Program-made: the position numbers and the translations under genes | Shown here: positions 54,764-63,567 of the stretch, piece after piece | How positions within the stretch are numbered: the first letter of the stretch is position 1 | Layout: each line of letters starts with the position of its first letter | DNA from: Sinorhizobium fredii USDA 205 | GTDB taxonomy: Bacteria > Pseudomonadota > Alphaproteobacteria > Rhizobiales > Rhizobiaceae | Assembly: GCF_001461695.1 (NCBI RefSeq) | Contig: NZ_AUTC01000199.1 | Coordinates: 62,001 to 126,000 of the forward strand | Length of the DNA stretch: 64,000 bases | Reading direction: 5' to 3' | The notes under the pieces: model-generated | What the model was told of the DNA's origin: nothing | Seen by the model: only the letters and a program-made list of their open reading frames with translations | The model's database searches: none

Positions 54764-55951
54764 ATGGCAGACAAAATGAGCGCGCGTGGCGAGATCGGCA
54801 TCAACACCCGCCTCGCGCACACCGGCAATAATCCTTCCGACTTCCATGGATTCGTCAATCCGCCGGTGGTCCACGCGTCCACCGTGCTTTTCCCGAACGC
54901 CAAGGCAATGGAAACGCGGGCGCAGAAATACACCTATGGCACGCGCGGCACGCCGACGACCGATGCGCTCTGCGATGCAATCAACGAACTCGAGGGAGCG
55001 GCCGGAACGATTCTCGTCCCTTCGGGGCTTGCCGCGGTCACGGTGCCCTTTCTCACCTATCTTTCCTCCGGTGACCACGCTCTGATCGTCGATTCGGTGT
55101 ATTTCCCGACCCGGCATTTCTGCGACACGATGCTGACCCGACTGGGCGTCACGGTCGAATACTACGATCCGATGATCGGTGCTGCCATCGAGAGCCTGAT
55201 CAGGCCGAACACGCGGCTGGTGCACACAGAGGCGCCGGGCTCGAACACATTCGAGATGCAGGATATCCGGGCGATTGCCGATGCCGGCCACCGCCACGGC
55301 TGTGTCGTCACCATGGACAATACCTGGGCAACGCCGCTCTACTTCCGTCCGCTCGACCACGGCGTCGACGTGTCCATCCACGCGGCGACCAAATATCCGT
55401 CCGGCCACTCGGACGTACTGCTTGGGACCGTTTCCGCCAACGCGGCGCATTGGCCGGCCTTGACCGAGGCGATGGTGACGCTCGGCGTCTGCGTCTCGCC
55501 GGACGACAGCTACCAGATCCTGCGTGGCCTCAGGACCATGGGCATTCGCCTCGAGCGCCACCAGGAAAGCGCGCTGGCGCTCGCCCGCTGGCTCGAAAGC
55601 CGCGAAGAGGTGGCGAGGGTGCTGCATCCGGCTCTGCCGAGCTTCCCCGGGCACGAGCTCTGGAAGCGCGACTTTGGCGGGGCGAGCGGCATTTTCTCAT
55701 TTGTCCTGAAGGCCGAGCCGGAAACAAGCAAGGCGAAGGCGCATGCCTTCCTCGATGCGCTGTCGTTCTTCGGTCTTGGCTATTCCTGGGGCGGCTTCGA
55801 GAGCCTCGCGCTCCATGTGAACCTCTCCGATCGCAAGGTCGCCAAGGCTCCGTCCGGGGGCCCGGTCATCCGGCTGCAGATCGGCCTTGAAGATGTCGCC
55901 GATCTGCGACGCGACATCGAAGCGGGACTTGCTGCAGCCAATGCCGTCTGA
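54764..55951 (+). CDS. metC: Cystathionine beta-lyase
   Basis: A 395-residue PLP enzyme of the Cys/Met metabolism family that cleaves cystathionine to homocysteine, pyruvate and ammonia. It has NPPVVHASTVLF near the N-terminus, the Tyr/Arg pair in KYTYGTRGTPTTDAL, LVPSGLAAVTVPFLTYLSSG, TMDNTWATPLYFRPLDHGVD, and the PLP Lys in HAATKYPSGHSDVLLG (about 210). The sequence groups by eye with the E. coli MetC branch. ATG 54764 (MADKMSARGE) is preferred; the frame is open from 54701. It is divergent from aapJ. Confidence 0.92.
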   Translation: MADKMSARGEIGINTRLAHTGNNPSDFHGFVNPPVVHASTVLFPNAKAMETRAQKYTYGTRGTPTTDALCDAINELEGAAGTILVPSGLAAVTVPFLTYLSSGDHALIVDSVYFPTRHFCDTMLTRLGVTVEYYDPMIGAAIESLIRPNTRLVHTEAPGSNTFEMQDIRAIADAGHRHGCVVTMDNTWATPLYFRPLDHGVDVSIHAATKYPSGHSDVLLGTVSANAAHWPALTEAMVTLGVCVSPDDSYQILRGLRTMGIRLERHQESALALARWLESREEVARVLHPALPSFPGHELWKRDFGGASGIFSFVLKAEPETSKAKAHAFLDALSFFGLGYSWGGFESLALHVNLSDRKVAKAPSGGPVIRLQIGLEDVADLRRDIEAGLAAANAV

Positions 55952-55973
55952 GTGATGAAGAGGCGGTGCGGCA

Positions 55974-55997
55974 CAGGCGGAAAACGTGTTCCGCCTG
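55974..55997. terminator. Hairpin between convergent metC and monooxygenase genes
   Basis: CAGGCGGAA (55974-55982) and TTCCGCCTG (55989-55997) pair perfectly around AACGTG and end five bases before the minus-strand stop. The T-run is missing on both sides. Confidence 0.5.
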
Positions 55998-56001
55998 CCA
56001 C

Positions 56002-57183
56002 CTATGCCTTCTGGCGGCCCGAGGCGCCGTATCCATAGAGCCAATCGAGATCGGCCGCGAGCGCTGTCGGCCCCCTCACCGCGAGGACGAGGTTTCGCGC
56101 GACCCGCACCGGCCCACGGGCGTGATAGGCGAAACGGTTGAAGGCCGCGCGTTTACGCACCCGGGAAATCCGAGCCCGGCGCGCCTGCTCGTAACGCACG
56201 AACGCGGCCGGAGCGTCGACGCATTCGGCAAGACAACACGCCAGTTCGCTGGCATCCTCGATTGCCATCGCGGCACCCTGAGCAGCAAAGGGCGTCATTG
56301 CATGGGCGGCATCGCCGATGACAACAAGGTCCCGTCCATTGTGCCAAGCCCCCTCGTCGACGGTGCACAAGGGCCAGTAGGTGGCTGATGCGGCGCTTTC
56401 GATCATTAAACGCAAATCCGGGTGCCAGGCCTCGAAAGCAACGGCAAATTCGCGTCGTCGTTCCTCCGAGTCTTGCCCTGTCCAGGCTGTCCCGGCCGGC
56501 TTGCCGCCAACGATGGCGACGAGATTGAAGCCATCGATTTCGCGGAGCGGGTAGGCGACCAGGTGCGCCTTCGTTCCAAGGAAGGCCGTGACGCTATCTG
56601 CCGAAAGGCAGCCGGACGCTTCGGCGCGCGGCAGCAACAGCCGCCAGGCGATATTGCCCGAGAACCGGACGGTGCCGGCCCCGGCGATCGCGGCTCTTGC
56701 CTGCGACCAGAGGCCGTCGGCGCCGATGACCACGGAAGGACGGCGTCCCGCCGCTGCAGCGACCGCAGCGGCCGGATCACCGGCAATTCGGGTTCCCAGA
56801 TGAAGGCGGCAGCGTGGCTCCGACTGCACGGCGTCCTGAAGGATTTTCTGCAGACTGGCGCGATGCAGCACCCCGTAGGGGGCTGCCCAACGGCTGCGCG
56901 CCGCGGGACCAGCCGGCACGTCGGCGAGCGATCGCAGCGTGCGTCCGTCGACAAGCGCGATCGAGTCTGGTTCGCTCCACACGTCCTCAAGGGCAGGGAG
57001 GAGGCCGAGTTCCATCAGGATGCGCGAGGCGTTCGGCGACACTTGCAGCCCCGCGCCCACTTCGTCCAAGGCGTCCGCCTGCTCGAAAATATCTGCAAGA
57101 ATCCCGTGCCGTGCAAGGCACAGCGCCATCGTCAGTCCGGCAATGCCGGCGCCGACGATGGCGACCGGATCAGCCTGTTGCAT
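56002..57183 (-). CDS. FAD-dependent monooxygenase (salicylate hydroxylase-like)
   Basis: A 393-residue class A flavoprotein monooxygenase. It has the N-terminal dinucleotide fold VAIVGAGIAGLTMALCLARH, GAGLQVSPNASRIL, the middle GVLHRASLQKILQDA (substrate/NAD(P)H side), VVIGADGLWSQARAAI (DG motif) and the second FAD motif VVIGDAAHAMTPFAAQGAAM (GD motif). The closest functional groups are salicylate or 6-hydroxynicotinate hydroxylases and UbiH-like enzymes; no aromatic ring-cleavage genes are adjacent. It lies 28 bp after the zinc-finger gene and may share its transcript. Confidence 0.85.
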   Translation of the reverse strand: MQQADPVAIVGAGIAGLTMALCLARHGILADIFEQADALDEVGAGLQVSPNASRILMELGLLPALEDVWSEPDSIALVDGRTLRSLADVPAGPAARSRWAAPYGVLHRASLQKILQDAVQSEPRCRLHLGTRIAGDPAAAVAAAAGRRPSVVIGADGLWSQARAAIAGAGTVRFSGNIAWRLLLPRAEASGCLSADSVTAFLGTKAHLVAYPLREIDGFNLVAIVGGKPAGTAWTGQDSEERRREFAVAFEAWHPDLRLMIESAASATYWPLCTVDEGAWHNGRDLVVIGDAAHAMTPFAAQGAAMAIEDASELACCLAECVDAPAAFVRYEQARRARISRVRKRAAFNRFAYHARGPVRVARNLVLAVRGPTALAADLDWLYGYGASGRQKA

Positions 57184-57211
57184 CGACGTCGCACCAGCGG
57201 ATGTGGATTGG

Positions 57212-57457
57212 TCAGGCAGCCTTGGTCTCGAAGAGACAGCCCGGCGGAACCGTTTCGGTCGCCTTCAGGTTCGCATTGTAGCGATAGAGCGTCGAGCAAT
57301 AGGAGCAGACCTTCTCGTTGTCGTCGCCCATGTCGATGAAGATGTGGGGGTGGTCGAAGGGAACGGATGCGCCGGTGCACATGAATTCCTTGACGCCGAT
57401 CTCGATGACCCGGTGCCCGCCGTCATTCTGGAAATGGGGGATGCTGTGGCCGGCCAT
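57212..57457 (-). CDS. Zinc-finger (CHCC-type, NDUFS6-like) domain protein
   Basis: An 81-residue protein. The metal ligands are Cys in VKEFMCTGASVPFDHPHIF, a His in DHPHIF, and the Cys pair in EKVCSYCSTLYRYN, matching the CHCC zinc-finger family that includes the 13-kDa accessory subunit of respiratory complex I. In alphaproteobacteria this protein is usually a stand-alone gene and may associate with complex I. ATG 57457 (MAGHSIPHFQNDGG) gives the family's normal length; the ORF runs on to 57667 but overlaps the divergent hydrolase gene. Confidence 0.88.
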   Translation of the reverse strand: MAGHSIPHFQNDGGHRVIEIGVKEFMCTGASVPFDHPHIFIDMGDDNEKVCSYCSTLYRYNANLKATETVPPGCLFETKAA

Positions 57458-57632
57458 GTCGTACTCCGATGAATGCAAGTCTGGTGTCGATTTTGCCGGC
57501 ACCATAGTGAGCTTTGGGACAAATGTGTAGCAGCAATCATGAAGCGCTTGTGGTTTTTGGGCCGGCGGGGGGTTTCCGACCATACCAATCCCGCCTAGTT
57601 TGCGGCCAAAACAGATGATGTCTGGGAAAACC

Positions 57633-58418
57633 ATGGATTTGAACCCTCCGCCATTCTCGCGCTTCACGCATGACGGTCTGGAAATCGCCTATTTCGACGA
57701 AGGTGACCCGTCCGGAGACCCGGTCCTGCTCATTCACGGATTCGCCTCGAGCGCCAACGTCAACTGGGTCTATACGGGCTGGCTGAAGACGCTCGGCGAC
57801 GCCGGCTACCGGGTCATCGCGTTCGATAACCGCGGTCACGGCGCAAGCAGCAAGCCTTATGACGCGGCAGTCTACCATCCCCACCAGATGGCCGGCGACG
57901 CGGCCGCCCTTCTCGTCCATCTTGGCATCGGCGACGCGCATATCATGGGCTATTCGATGGGCGCGCGCGTTTCGGCATTTCTGGCCTTGCATCACCCGCA
58001 TCGCGTCCGCTCGCTCGTGTTCGGCGGTCTGGGGATAGGCATGGTGACCGGGGTGGGGGATTGGGATCCGATTGCCGAAGCGCTGCTGGCGCCGTCGCTC
58101 GAAGACGTGACGCATGCGCGCGGCCGCATGTTCCGCGCCTTTGCCGACCAGACGAAAAGCGACCGTCAGGCGCTTGCCGCCTGTATCTCGACCTCGCGAG
58201 ACCTGCTCTCCGTCGAGGATGTCGGGCGGATCGATGTGCCCGTTCTGATCGGGGTCGGCACGAAGGATGACGTCGCCGGATCCGCGCAGGAGCTTGCCGC
58301 TCTGATGCCGCAGGCCAGGGCATTGGATATTCCGGGCCGTGATCATATGCTGGCGGTCGGCGACCGCGTCTTCAAGAAGGCGGTCCTCGAGTTTCTCGGC
58401 GAGGTCAGTCGGGCGTAG
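57633..58418 (+). CDS. Alpha/beta hydrolase
   Basis: A 261-residue cytoplasmic hydrolase. It has VLLIHGFASSANVNWVYTGW (oxyanion loop), VIAFDNRGHGASSKPYD, the nucleophile elbow HIMGYSMGARVSAFLA (Ser in G-Y-S-M-G, about 109), the acid in LIGVGTKDDVAGSAQ and the His in DIPGRDHMLAVG (about 242). The pattern resembles carboxylesterase or proline-iminopeptidase-type enzymes; the substrate is unknown. The start could be ATG 57633 (MDLNPPPFSR) or one of two ATGs at 57615/57618. It is divergent from the zinc-finger gene and 112 bp before cysE. Confidence 0.85.
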   Translation: MDLNPPPFSRFTHDGLEIAYFDEGDPSGDPVLLIHGFASSANVNWVYTGWLKTLGDAGYRVIAFDNRGHGASSKPYDAAVYHPHQMAGDAAALLVHLGIGDAHIMGYSMGARVSAFLALHHPHRVRSLVFGGLGIGMVTGVGDWDPIAEALLAPSLEDVTHARGRMFRAFADQTKSDRQALAACISTSRDLLSVEDVGRIDVPVLIGVGTKDDVAGSAQELAALMPQARALDIPGRDHMLAVGDRVFKKAVLEFLGEVSRA

Positions 58419-58530
58419 CTGGCTCGAAGCGACCGCCGATTGAAACGCTGCGAGCCCATTTATGTCGTTCGGGAATTGCCCTATATATGGGGCAGCGCAG
58501 GCCACGGATTGACCAGGAAGGAGCGCGACT

Positions 58531-59358
58531 ATGGTCGCCAAGACCGAACTTCGCCACACGGAACCGCTGAAAGCGGTCGACCCCATCTGGGACAGCCTGC
58601 GTGAAGAGGCGCGCCTGGCCGCCGAGCGCGATCCGATGCTTGCCGCCTTTCTTTATTCGACGGTGGTCAACCAGCATTCGCTGGAAGAGAGCGTGGTCTA
58701 CCGGATTTGCGAGCGGCTCGACCATCCCGACCTGCAGGCAAATCTGCTCCACCAGACCTTCCTGGAAATGCTCGAGGATTGGCCTGAATGGAGCACGATC
58801 CTGCGCGTCGACATCCAGGCTGTCTACGACCGCGATCCGGCTTGCACGCGGTTCCTTGAGCCGGTGCTGTATTTCAAGGGCTTCCATGCCATCCAGACGC
58901 ACCGGCTCGCCCATTGGCTGTGGAACCGTGGGCGGAAGGATTTCGCCCTCTATCTCCAGAGCCGCTCCTCGAGCGTCTTCCAGACCGACATCAATCCGGC
59001 CGCACGTGTCGGACGGGGCATCTTCCTCGACCACGCGACGGGCCTCGTCGTCGGCGAAACGGCGGTGATCGGCGACAATGTATCGATCCTGCACGGCGTG
59101 ACGCTTGGCGGCACCGGCAAGGAGGGCAGCGACCGACACCCGAAGATCGGCGACGGCGTGCTGATCGGCGCCGGGGCGAAAATCCTCGGCAATATCCATA
59201 TCGGCCATTGCTCGCGGGTGGCGGCCGGATCGGTCGTGCTGAAGGCGGTTCCGCCGAAGACGACGGTGGCCGGCGTTCCGGCCAAGGTGGTCGGCGAGGC
59301 TGGATGTTCCGAGCCGTCGCGGCAGATGGACCAGATCCTGGCGAGTTTCGATATCTGA
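58531..59358 (+). CDS. cysE: Serine O-acetyltransferase
   Basis: A 275-residue enzyme that acetylates serine to O-acetylserine, the first step of cysteine synthesis. The N-terminal alpha-helical domain includes DPMLAAFLYSTVVNQHSLEE. The C-terminal left-handed beta-helix of hexapeptide repeats (about residues 155-255) includes FLDHATGLVVGETAVIGDNV with the catalytic His, then ILHGVTLGGTGKEGSDRHPK and VPAKVVGEAG. The C-terminal tail ends QILASFDI, and a C-terminal Ile is the usual feature for docking into cysteine synthase (CysK). AGGAAGGAGCG precedes the ATG. Confidence 0.96.
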   Translation: MVAKTELRHTEPLKAVDPIWDSLREEARLAAERDPMLAAFLYSTVVNQHSLEESVVYRICERLDHPDLQANLLHQTFLEMLEDWPEWSTILRVDIQAVYDRDPACTRFLEPVLYFKGFHAIQTHRLAHWLWNRGRKDFALYLQSRSSSVFQTDINPAARVGRGIFLDHATGLVVGETAVIGDNVSILHGVTLGGTGKEGSDRHPKIGDGVLIGAGAKILGNIHIGHCSRVAAGSVVLKAVPPKTTVAGVPAKVVGEAGCSEPSRQMDQILASFDI

Positions 59359-59513
59359 CGCCGAGGGGCACGAGCCGGAAAAATCTTTGCGACATTCCAA
59401 TGCGTTACGGCTATTCGCGATCTTCTTCATGAGTGCCGGGTTGGGTGTGGGTTTACACTTGGCAACGCCGCATGCGAGAAGCGCCGCAAATCAACCGGAT
59501 ACGGAGAATAGAT

Positions 59514-59717
59514 TTGAAGCCCGAAGAGATCCGCAAGCTTGAGGCCTATTTCAAGCGCACCTTGAACCCGGCGATGGTCGTCAAGGCTCGTCCCAGGAAG
59601 GACGAATCCGCCGAGGTCTATCTCGGCGATGAATTCCTTGGCGTCATATTTCGCGACGAGGAAGACGGCGAGCTTTCCTATAGTTTCTCGATGGCGATCC
59701 TCGACGTGGACCTGTGA
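59514..59717 (+). CDS. DUF3126 small protein
   Basis: A 67-residue protein: KPEEIRKLEAYFKRTLNPAM, VVKARPRKDESAEVYLGDEF, and LGVIFRDEEDGELSYSFSMA, ILDVDL. It is a compact, well-conserved alphaproteobacterial family of unknown function. The best start is TTG 59514, with GGAG seven bases upstream (59503-59506). The ORF's earlier ATG-type starts back to 59433 encode a Trp/Arg-rich stretch unlike the family. It follows cysE by about 155 bp and may form a unit with it. Confidence 0.85.
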   Translation: MKPEEIRKLEAYFKRTLNPAMVVKARPRKDESAEVYLGDEFLGVIFRDEEDGELSYSFSMAILDVDL

Positions 59718-59870
59718 TTGGCACGCCGCGCGGCCAGCCGCGCGCTCCATCATCCACCGGTGCCGGCCCTGAGCAATCGGGCCGGCTTTTTCTTATAAAG
59801 TCATATTTTTACAGAAAATAGTCGGGGCCGGCCGGATCTTCATCAAGTCGTTGCAAGAATTGTGTTTTAC

Positions 59871-59879
59871 TGCATTGCA
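59871..59879. promoter_or_regulatory. Upstream TGCANTGCA palindrome of the phasin gene
   Basis: TGCATTGCA, the first of two copies of TGCANTGCA, lies just upstream of the -35 box and 70 bp before the phasin ATG. It is a candidate site for the polyhydroxybutyrate-responsive repressor PhaR/AniA, whose described targets contain TGCA-rich palindromes. Confidence 0.55.
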
Positions 59880-59886
59880 CACTGAA

Positions 59887-59915
59887 CTTGACTTTTTGTG
59901 CAGTGCACCTAGACT
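59887..59915 (+). promoter_or_regulatory. Phasin promoter with an operator between -35 and -10
   Basis: CTTGAC (59887-59892), 17 bases, then TAGACT (59910-59915) fit the rhizobial housekeeping promoter. The second palindrome, TGCAGTGCA (59899-59907), fills the spacer, the classic position for a repressor site. Confidence 0.65.
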
Positions 59916-59948
59916 GACGCTTGCCCACCGCCCACAAGGAGAAACTTG

Positions 59949-60302
59949 ATGTTTAACATCGACGACGCAAACAAGAAGAGCAAGGAAGCACTGGACGTGG
60001 CTGTGAAGAGCTACTCTACCCTGACCAAGGGCTTCCAGGCCATTGCAACCGAAGCAGCAGACTACTCGAAGAAGTCCTTCGAAGACAGTATCGCCCATTT
60101 CGAAAAGCTGTCGGGTGCCAAGAGCCTCGAAGCTGCCTTCGAACTCCAGACGAACTATCTGAAGTCGAGCTATGAAGCTTTCGTCGCCGAAGCATCCAAG
60201 ATCGGTGAGATGTATGCCGATCTCGCCAAGGACGCCTATAAGCCCTATGAGGCTCCTGTCGCCAAGGCAACTGCAGCCGTGAAGTCTGCTGCCGCCGCCT
60301 GA
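59949..60302 (+). CDS. Phasin family protein
   Basis: A 117-residue amphipathic helical protein of the phasin_2 type. It begins MFNIDDANKKSKEALDVAVK and contains KGFQAIATEAADYSKKSFED, SGAKSLEAAFELQTNYLKSS, and a C-terminal Ala/Lys tail (AKATAAVKSAAAA). Phasins coat polyhydroxybutyrate granules in the cytoplasm and limit their size. It fits phaP of rhizobia by size and sequence style. AAGGAG lies 8-10 bases before the ATG. It is monocistronic, with its own promoter and terminator. Confidence 0.92.
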   Translation: MFNIDDANKKSKEALDVAVKSYSTLTKGFQAIATEAADYSKKSFEDSIAHFEKLSGAKSLEAAFELQTNYLKSSYEAFVAEASKIGEMYADLAKDAYKPYEAPVAKATAAVKSAAAA

Positions 60303-60625
60303 CGGTAAAGACCATCGCTGTCACAACAAGGCCGGTCGCGGTTGTCGCGGCCGGCCTTGTTGTTCTGTGTGCCCTGTCTGGCGCCGCATGCGGCCCCCAG
60401 TCAGTCCGGTCAGGGTCTGCCCGCCGGGGCCTGCTTCGACAGATTGAGGCGAGGCTTGATTTCCAGCGCAGCGGCCGAAGAAAATTGATCAATCTTGTGC
60501 TTGGCCGTGCGAATATGATTGCAGTGCGTTGGTTCGGACTTAAAATCCAAGAACGAACCATTAGATAAAGGCAAGCAGGCTGCAGCCATTTTCATGGATT
60601 GCGGCTGTCAAGGGAATGAAACAGA
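60303..60625. other. Phasin-clpS intergenic region
   Basis: 323 bp without a credible gene. It starts with the phasin terminator (60325-60363). From 60,480 on it becomes less GC-rich and probably contains the clpS promoter, and GGTTCG/CGAACC arms near 60,530-60,560 could form a hairpin. I saw no RNA gene, and ORFs across it on the minus strand lack coding character. Confidence 0.5.
60325..60365 (+). terminator. Terminator after the phasin gene
   Basis: CAACAAGGCCGG (60325-60336) pairs perfectly with CCGGCCTTGTTG (60352-60363), with an inner GC-rich stem and a TTGT loop; TTCTG follows. A strong stem with a modest T-run. Confidence 0.8.
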
Positions 60626-60979
60626 ATGATCGCCATGCCGGTCCGGATGCAGCAGGGAAGCGATGGAAACGGAGGCGGCCCCAGTCGTGGCACGTCCGTT
60701 ATCACCCGCACCAAGCCGAAGACCAAGAAGCCGAGTTTGTACCGCGTTCTGCTTTTGAATGACGATTACACGCCGATGGAGTTCGTCGTCCATATCTTGG
60801 AGCGTTTTTTTCAGAAGGACCGGGAGCAAGCGACGATCATTATGCTTCATGTCCACAACCACGGCGTTGGAGAATGCGGCGTCTTTACCTACGAAGTCGC
60901 CGAAACCAAAGTGACGCAGGTGATGGATTTCGCCAGGCAGCATCAGCATCCCTTGCAATGCGTCATGGAAAAGAAATGA
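60626..60979 (+). CDS. clpS: ATP-dependent Clp protease adaptor ClpS
   Basis: A 117-residue adaptor that binds N-end-rule substrates and hands them to ClpA. A flexible Gly/Lys N-terminal arm (about 1-34) precedes the core: YRVLLLNDDYTPMEFVVHIL (conserved NDDYTPMEFV pocket), FQKDREQATIIMLHVHNHG and GVFTYEVAETKVTQVMDFA. The ATG at 60626 is followed by a second in-frame ATG at 60635. Nine bases separate its stop from the clpA start; the pair is an operon, as is usual. Confidence 0.95.
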   Translation: MIAMPVRMQQGSDGNGGGPSRGTSVITRTKPKTKKPSLYRVLLLNDDYTPMEFVVHILERFFQKDREQATIIMLHVHNHGVGECGVFTYEVAETKVTQVMDFARQHQHPLQCVMEKK

Positions 60980-60988
60980 GGACCTAAC

Positions 60989-63481
60989 GTGCCAACATTT
61001 TCGCCCAGCCTCGAAAAGGCGCTGCATCAGGCACTGACTTTTGCCAACGAGCGCCATCATGAATATGCGACGCTCGAGCACCTGCTGCTGGCATTGATCG
61101 ATGATGCCGATGCGGCGGCCGTGATGGGCGCATGTAACGTAAATCTGGAAGCACTTCGCAAGACTGTGACGGACTATGTCGACAACGAATTGTCCAATCT
61201 GATCACGGGCTATGATGAAGACTCGAAACCGACGGCGGGCTTCCAGCGCGTCATCCAGCGTGCCGTCATCCATGTGCAATCCTCCGGCCGTGAAGAGGTG
61301 ACGGGAGCCAATGTGCTCGTCGCGATCTTTGCCGAGCGCGAGAGTCATGCGGCCTATTTCCTGCAGGAACAGGAAATGACGCGCTATGATGCGGTGAATT
61401 TCATCTCGCACGGCATCGGCAAGCGACCGGGCAGCTCGGAATCGCGGCCGGTGCGGGGCACAGAGGACCAGGAGTCGGAACAGAAGTCACCGCGCGAGAG
61501 CGAGGAAACCGGTCCGAAAAAGCAGCAGGATGCGTTGACGGCCTATTGCGTCAACCTGAACGAAAAGGCCAAATCCGGAAAGATCGACCCGCTGATCGGC
61601 CGGCACGCCGAGGTAAACCGCACCATCCAGGTCCTTTGCCGCAGGTCCAAGAACAACCCGCTGTATGTCGGGGACCCCGGTGTCGGCAAGACGGCGATCG
61701 CCGAAGGGCTCGCCAAGCGCATCGTCGAGAAGCAGGTGCCGGAGGCGCTTCAGGACGCCACGATCTTTGCTCTCGACATGGGAACGCTGCTCGCCGGTAC
61801 GCGCTATCGCGGCGATTTCGAAGAGCGCCTGAAGCAGGTCGTCAAGGAACTCGAGGAATACCACGGCGCAGTCCTCTTCATCGACGAGATCCATACGGTG
61901 ATCGGCGCCGGCGCGACATCGGGCGGTGCGATGGATGCATCCAACCTCCTGAAGCCGGCGCTGTCGTCCGGCTCGATCCGCTGCATCGGTTCGACCACCT
62001 ACAAGGAGTATCGCCAGTTCTTCGAAAAGGACCGAGCGCTCGTCCGCCGCTTCCAGAAGATCGACGTCAACGAGCCGACGGTTGCCGACGCGATCGAGAT
62101 CATGCGGGGGCTGAAGCCCTATTTCGAGGAGTATCACCACCTCAAATATTCGAACGAGGCGATCAGGGCGGCCGTCGAGCTTTCGGCCCGCTATATCAAT
62201 GACCGCAAGCTGCCGGACAAGGCGATCGACGTCATCGACGAGTCGGGTGCGGCGCAGATGCTGCTGCCTGTCAGCAAGCGCCGCAAGCTGATCACCGAAA
62301 GGGAGATCGAGGCGACGGTCGCCACCATGGCCCGCATTCCACCGAAGTCGGTCTCCAAGGACGACGAAGCCGTTCTCGCCAATCTCGAGAAGGAACTTCG
62401 CTCGGTCGTCTATGGTCAGGATCTGGCGATCGAGGCGCTTGCCTCGTCGATCAAGCTTGCCCGCGCCGGCCTGCGCGAACCGAACAAGCCGATCGGCTGC
62501 TACGTGTTCTCCGGCCCGACCGGCGTCGGCAAGACGGAAGTGGCGAAACAGTTGGCGACGTCGCTCGGCGTGGAACTGCTGCGCTTCGACATGTCGGAAT
62601 ATATGGAGCGGCACACGGTTTCCCGGCTGCTCGGCGCACCTCCCGGCTATGTCGGCTTCGACCAGGGCGGTCTCCTGACCGACGGCGTCGACCAGCATCC
62701 GCACTGCGTGCTGCTGCTCGACGAGATCGAGAAGGCGCATCCCGACCTCTTCAACATCCTTTTGCAGGTGATGGATCACGGTTCGCTGACCGACCATAAC
62801 GGCAAGAAGATCGACTTCCGCAACGTCATCCTGATCATGACGACTAATGCGGGTGCCTCCGACATGGCCCGGCCGGCAATCGGCTTCGGCTCGTCGAAGC
62901 GCGAGGGCGAGGACATCGAGGCTCTGAACAAGCTGTTTACGCCGGAGTTCCGCAACCGGCTGGATGCAGTCATCCCGTTCAACTCGCTGCCGACACCGGT
63001 CATCCATCAGGTCGTGCAGAAGTTCGTCATGCAGCTTGAGACGCAGCTCGCCGAGCGCAACGTCACCTTCGACCTCGCGCCCGAGGCGATCGCCTGGCTT
63101 GCGGACAAGGGCTACGACGAGAAGATGGGCGCGCGGCCGCTGGCGCGCGTCATCCAGGAGAACATCAAGAAGCCGCTTGCCGACGAAATCCTCTTCGGCA
63201 AGCTCAAGAAGGGCGGCGTCGTCAAGGTGACGATCGGCACGAAGGAGGACGGCACCAAGGGGCTTATCCTCGATGCCGTGCCGGAGACGGCACCGATCAA
63301 GCCGAAGGCGGAAGTGTCGCGTCCGGGCGGCAAGAGCGCCAAGCCGAAGAAATCGGAAGAGAAGGAGACCGTTTCCGCCGAGCCGGGTCCGAAGCCGAAA
63401 CCGAAAAAGGCGACCAAGACCGCTTCGGATGCGGTACCGCTGAAGGGAAGAACGGTTCCCAAAGTTCCGCGCAAGAAATAG
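60989..63481 (+). CDS. clpA: ATP-dependent Clp protease ATP-binding subunit ClpA
   Basis: An 830-residue AAA+ unfoldase that feeds proteins to ClpP. It has the ClpN repeat domain (HEYATLEHLLLALIDDADAA), AAA-1 with GDPGVGKTAIAEGLAKR (about 228) and LFIDEIHTVIGAGATSG, then AAA-2 with GPTGVGKTEVAKQLA (about 509) and LLLDEIEKAHPDLFNILLQV. It lacks the ClpB middle coiled coil. Typical ClpA proteins end near residue 760; here a Lys/Pro/Ala tail of about 65 residues (SAKPKKSEEKETVS, GPKPKPKKATKT) follows, as seen in rhizobial ClpA. The ClpP-binding IG-type loop should lie in AAA-2. Confidence 0.96.
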   Translation: MPTFSPSLEKALHQALTFANERHHEYATLEHLLLALIDDADAAAVMGACNVNLEALRKTVTDYVDNELSNLITGYDEDSKPTAGFQRVIQRAVIHVQSSGREEVTGANVLVAIFAERESHAAYFLQEQEMTRYDAVNFISHGIGKRPGSSESRPVRGTEDQESEQKSPRESEETGPKKQQDALTAYCVNLNEKAKSGKIDPLIGRHAEVNRTIQVLCRRSKNNPLYVGDPGVGKTAIAEGLAKRIVEKQVPEALQDATIFALDMGTLLAGTRYRGDFEERLKQVVKELEEYHGAVLFIDEIHTVIGAGATSGGAMDASNLLKPALSSGSIRCIGSTTYKEYRQFFEKDRALVRRFQKIDVNEPTVADAIEIMRGLKPYFEEYHHLKYSNEAIRAAVELSARYINDRKLPDKAIDVIDESGAAQMLLPVSKRRKLITEREIEATVATMARIPPKSVSKDDEAVLANLEKELRSVVYGQDLAIEALASSIKLARAGLREPNKPIGCYVFSGPTGVGKTEVAKQLATSLGVELLRFDMSEYMERHTVSRLLGAPPGYVGFDQGGLLTDGVDQHPHCVLLLDEIEKAHPDLFNILLQVMDHGSLTDHNGKKIDFRNVILIMTTNAGASDMARPAIGFGSSKREGEDIEALNKLFTPEFRNRLDAVIPFNSLPTPVIHQVVQKFVMQLETQLAERNVTFDLAPEAIAWLADKGYDEKMGARPLARVIQENIKKPLADEILFGKLKKGGVVKVTIGTKEDGTKGLILDAVPETAPIKPKAEVSRPGGKSAKPKKSEEKETVSAEPGPKPKPKKATKTASDAVPLKGRTVPKVPRKK

Positions 63482-63501
63482 CGCAATCGCGATTTTCGCT
63501 T

Positions 63502-63539
63502 GACGGTGCCGGGTGGCTTCACCCGGCACCGTCTTGTTG
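63502..63539 (+). terminator. Rho-independent terminator after clpA
   Basis: GACGGTGCCGGGTG (63502-63515) and CACCCGGCACCGTC (63520-63533) form a perfect 14-pair stem with a GCTT loop, followed by TTGTTG. Confidence 0.88.
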
Positions 63540-63567
63540 AGGGGCGATCCAATTCCGCGTGATTTCC

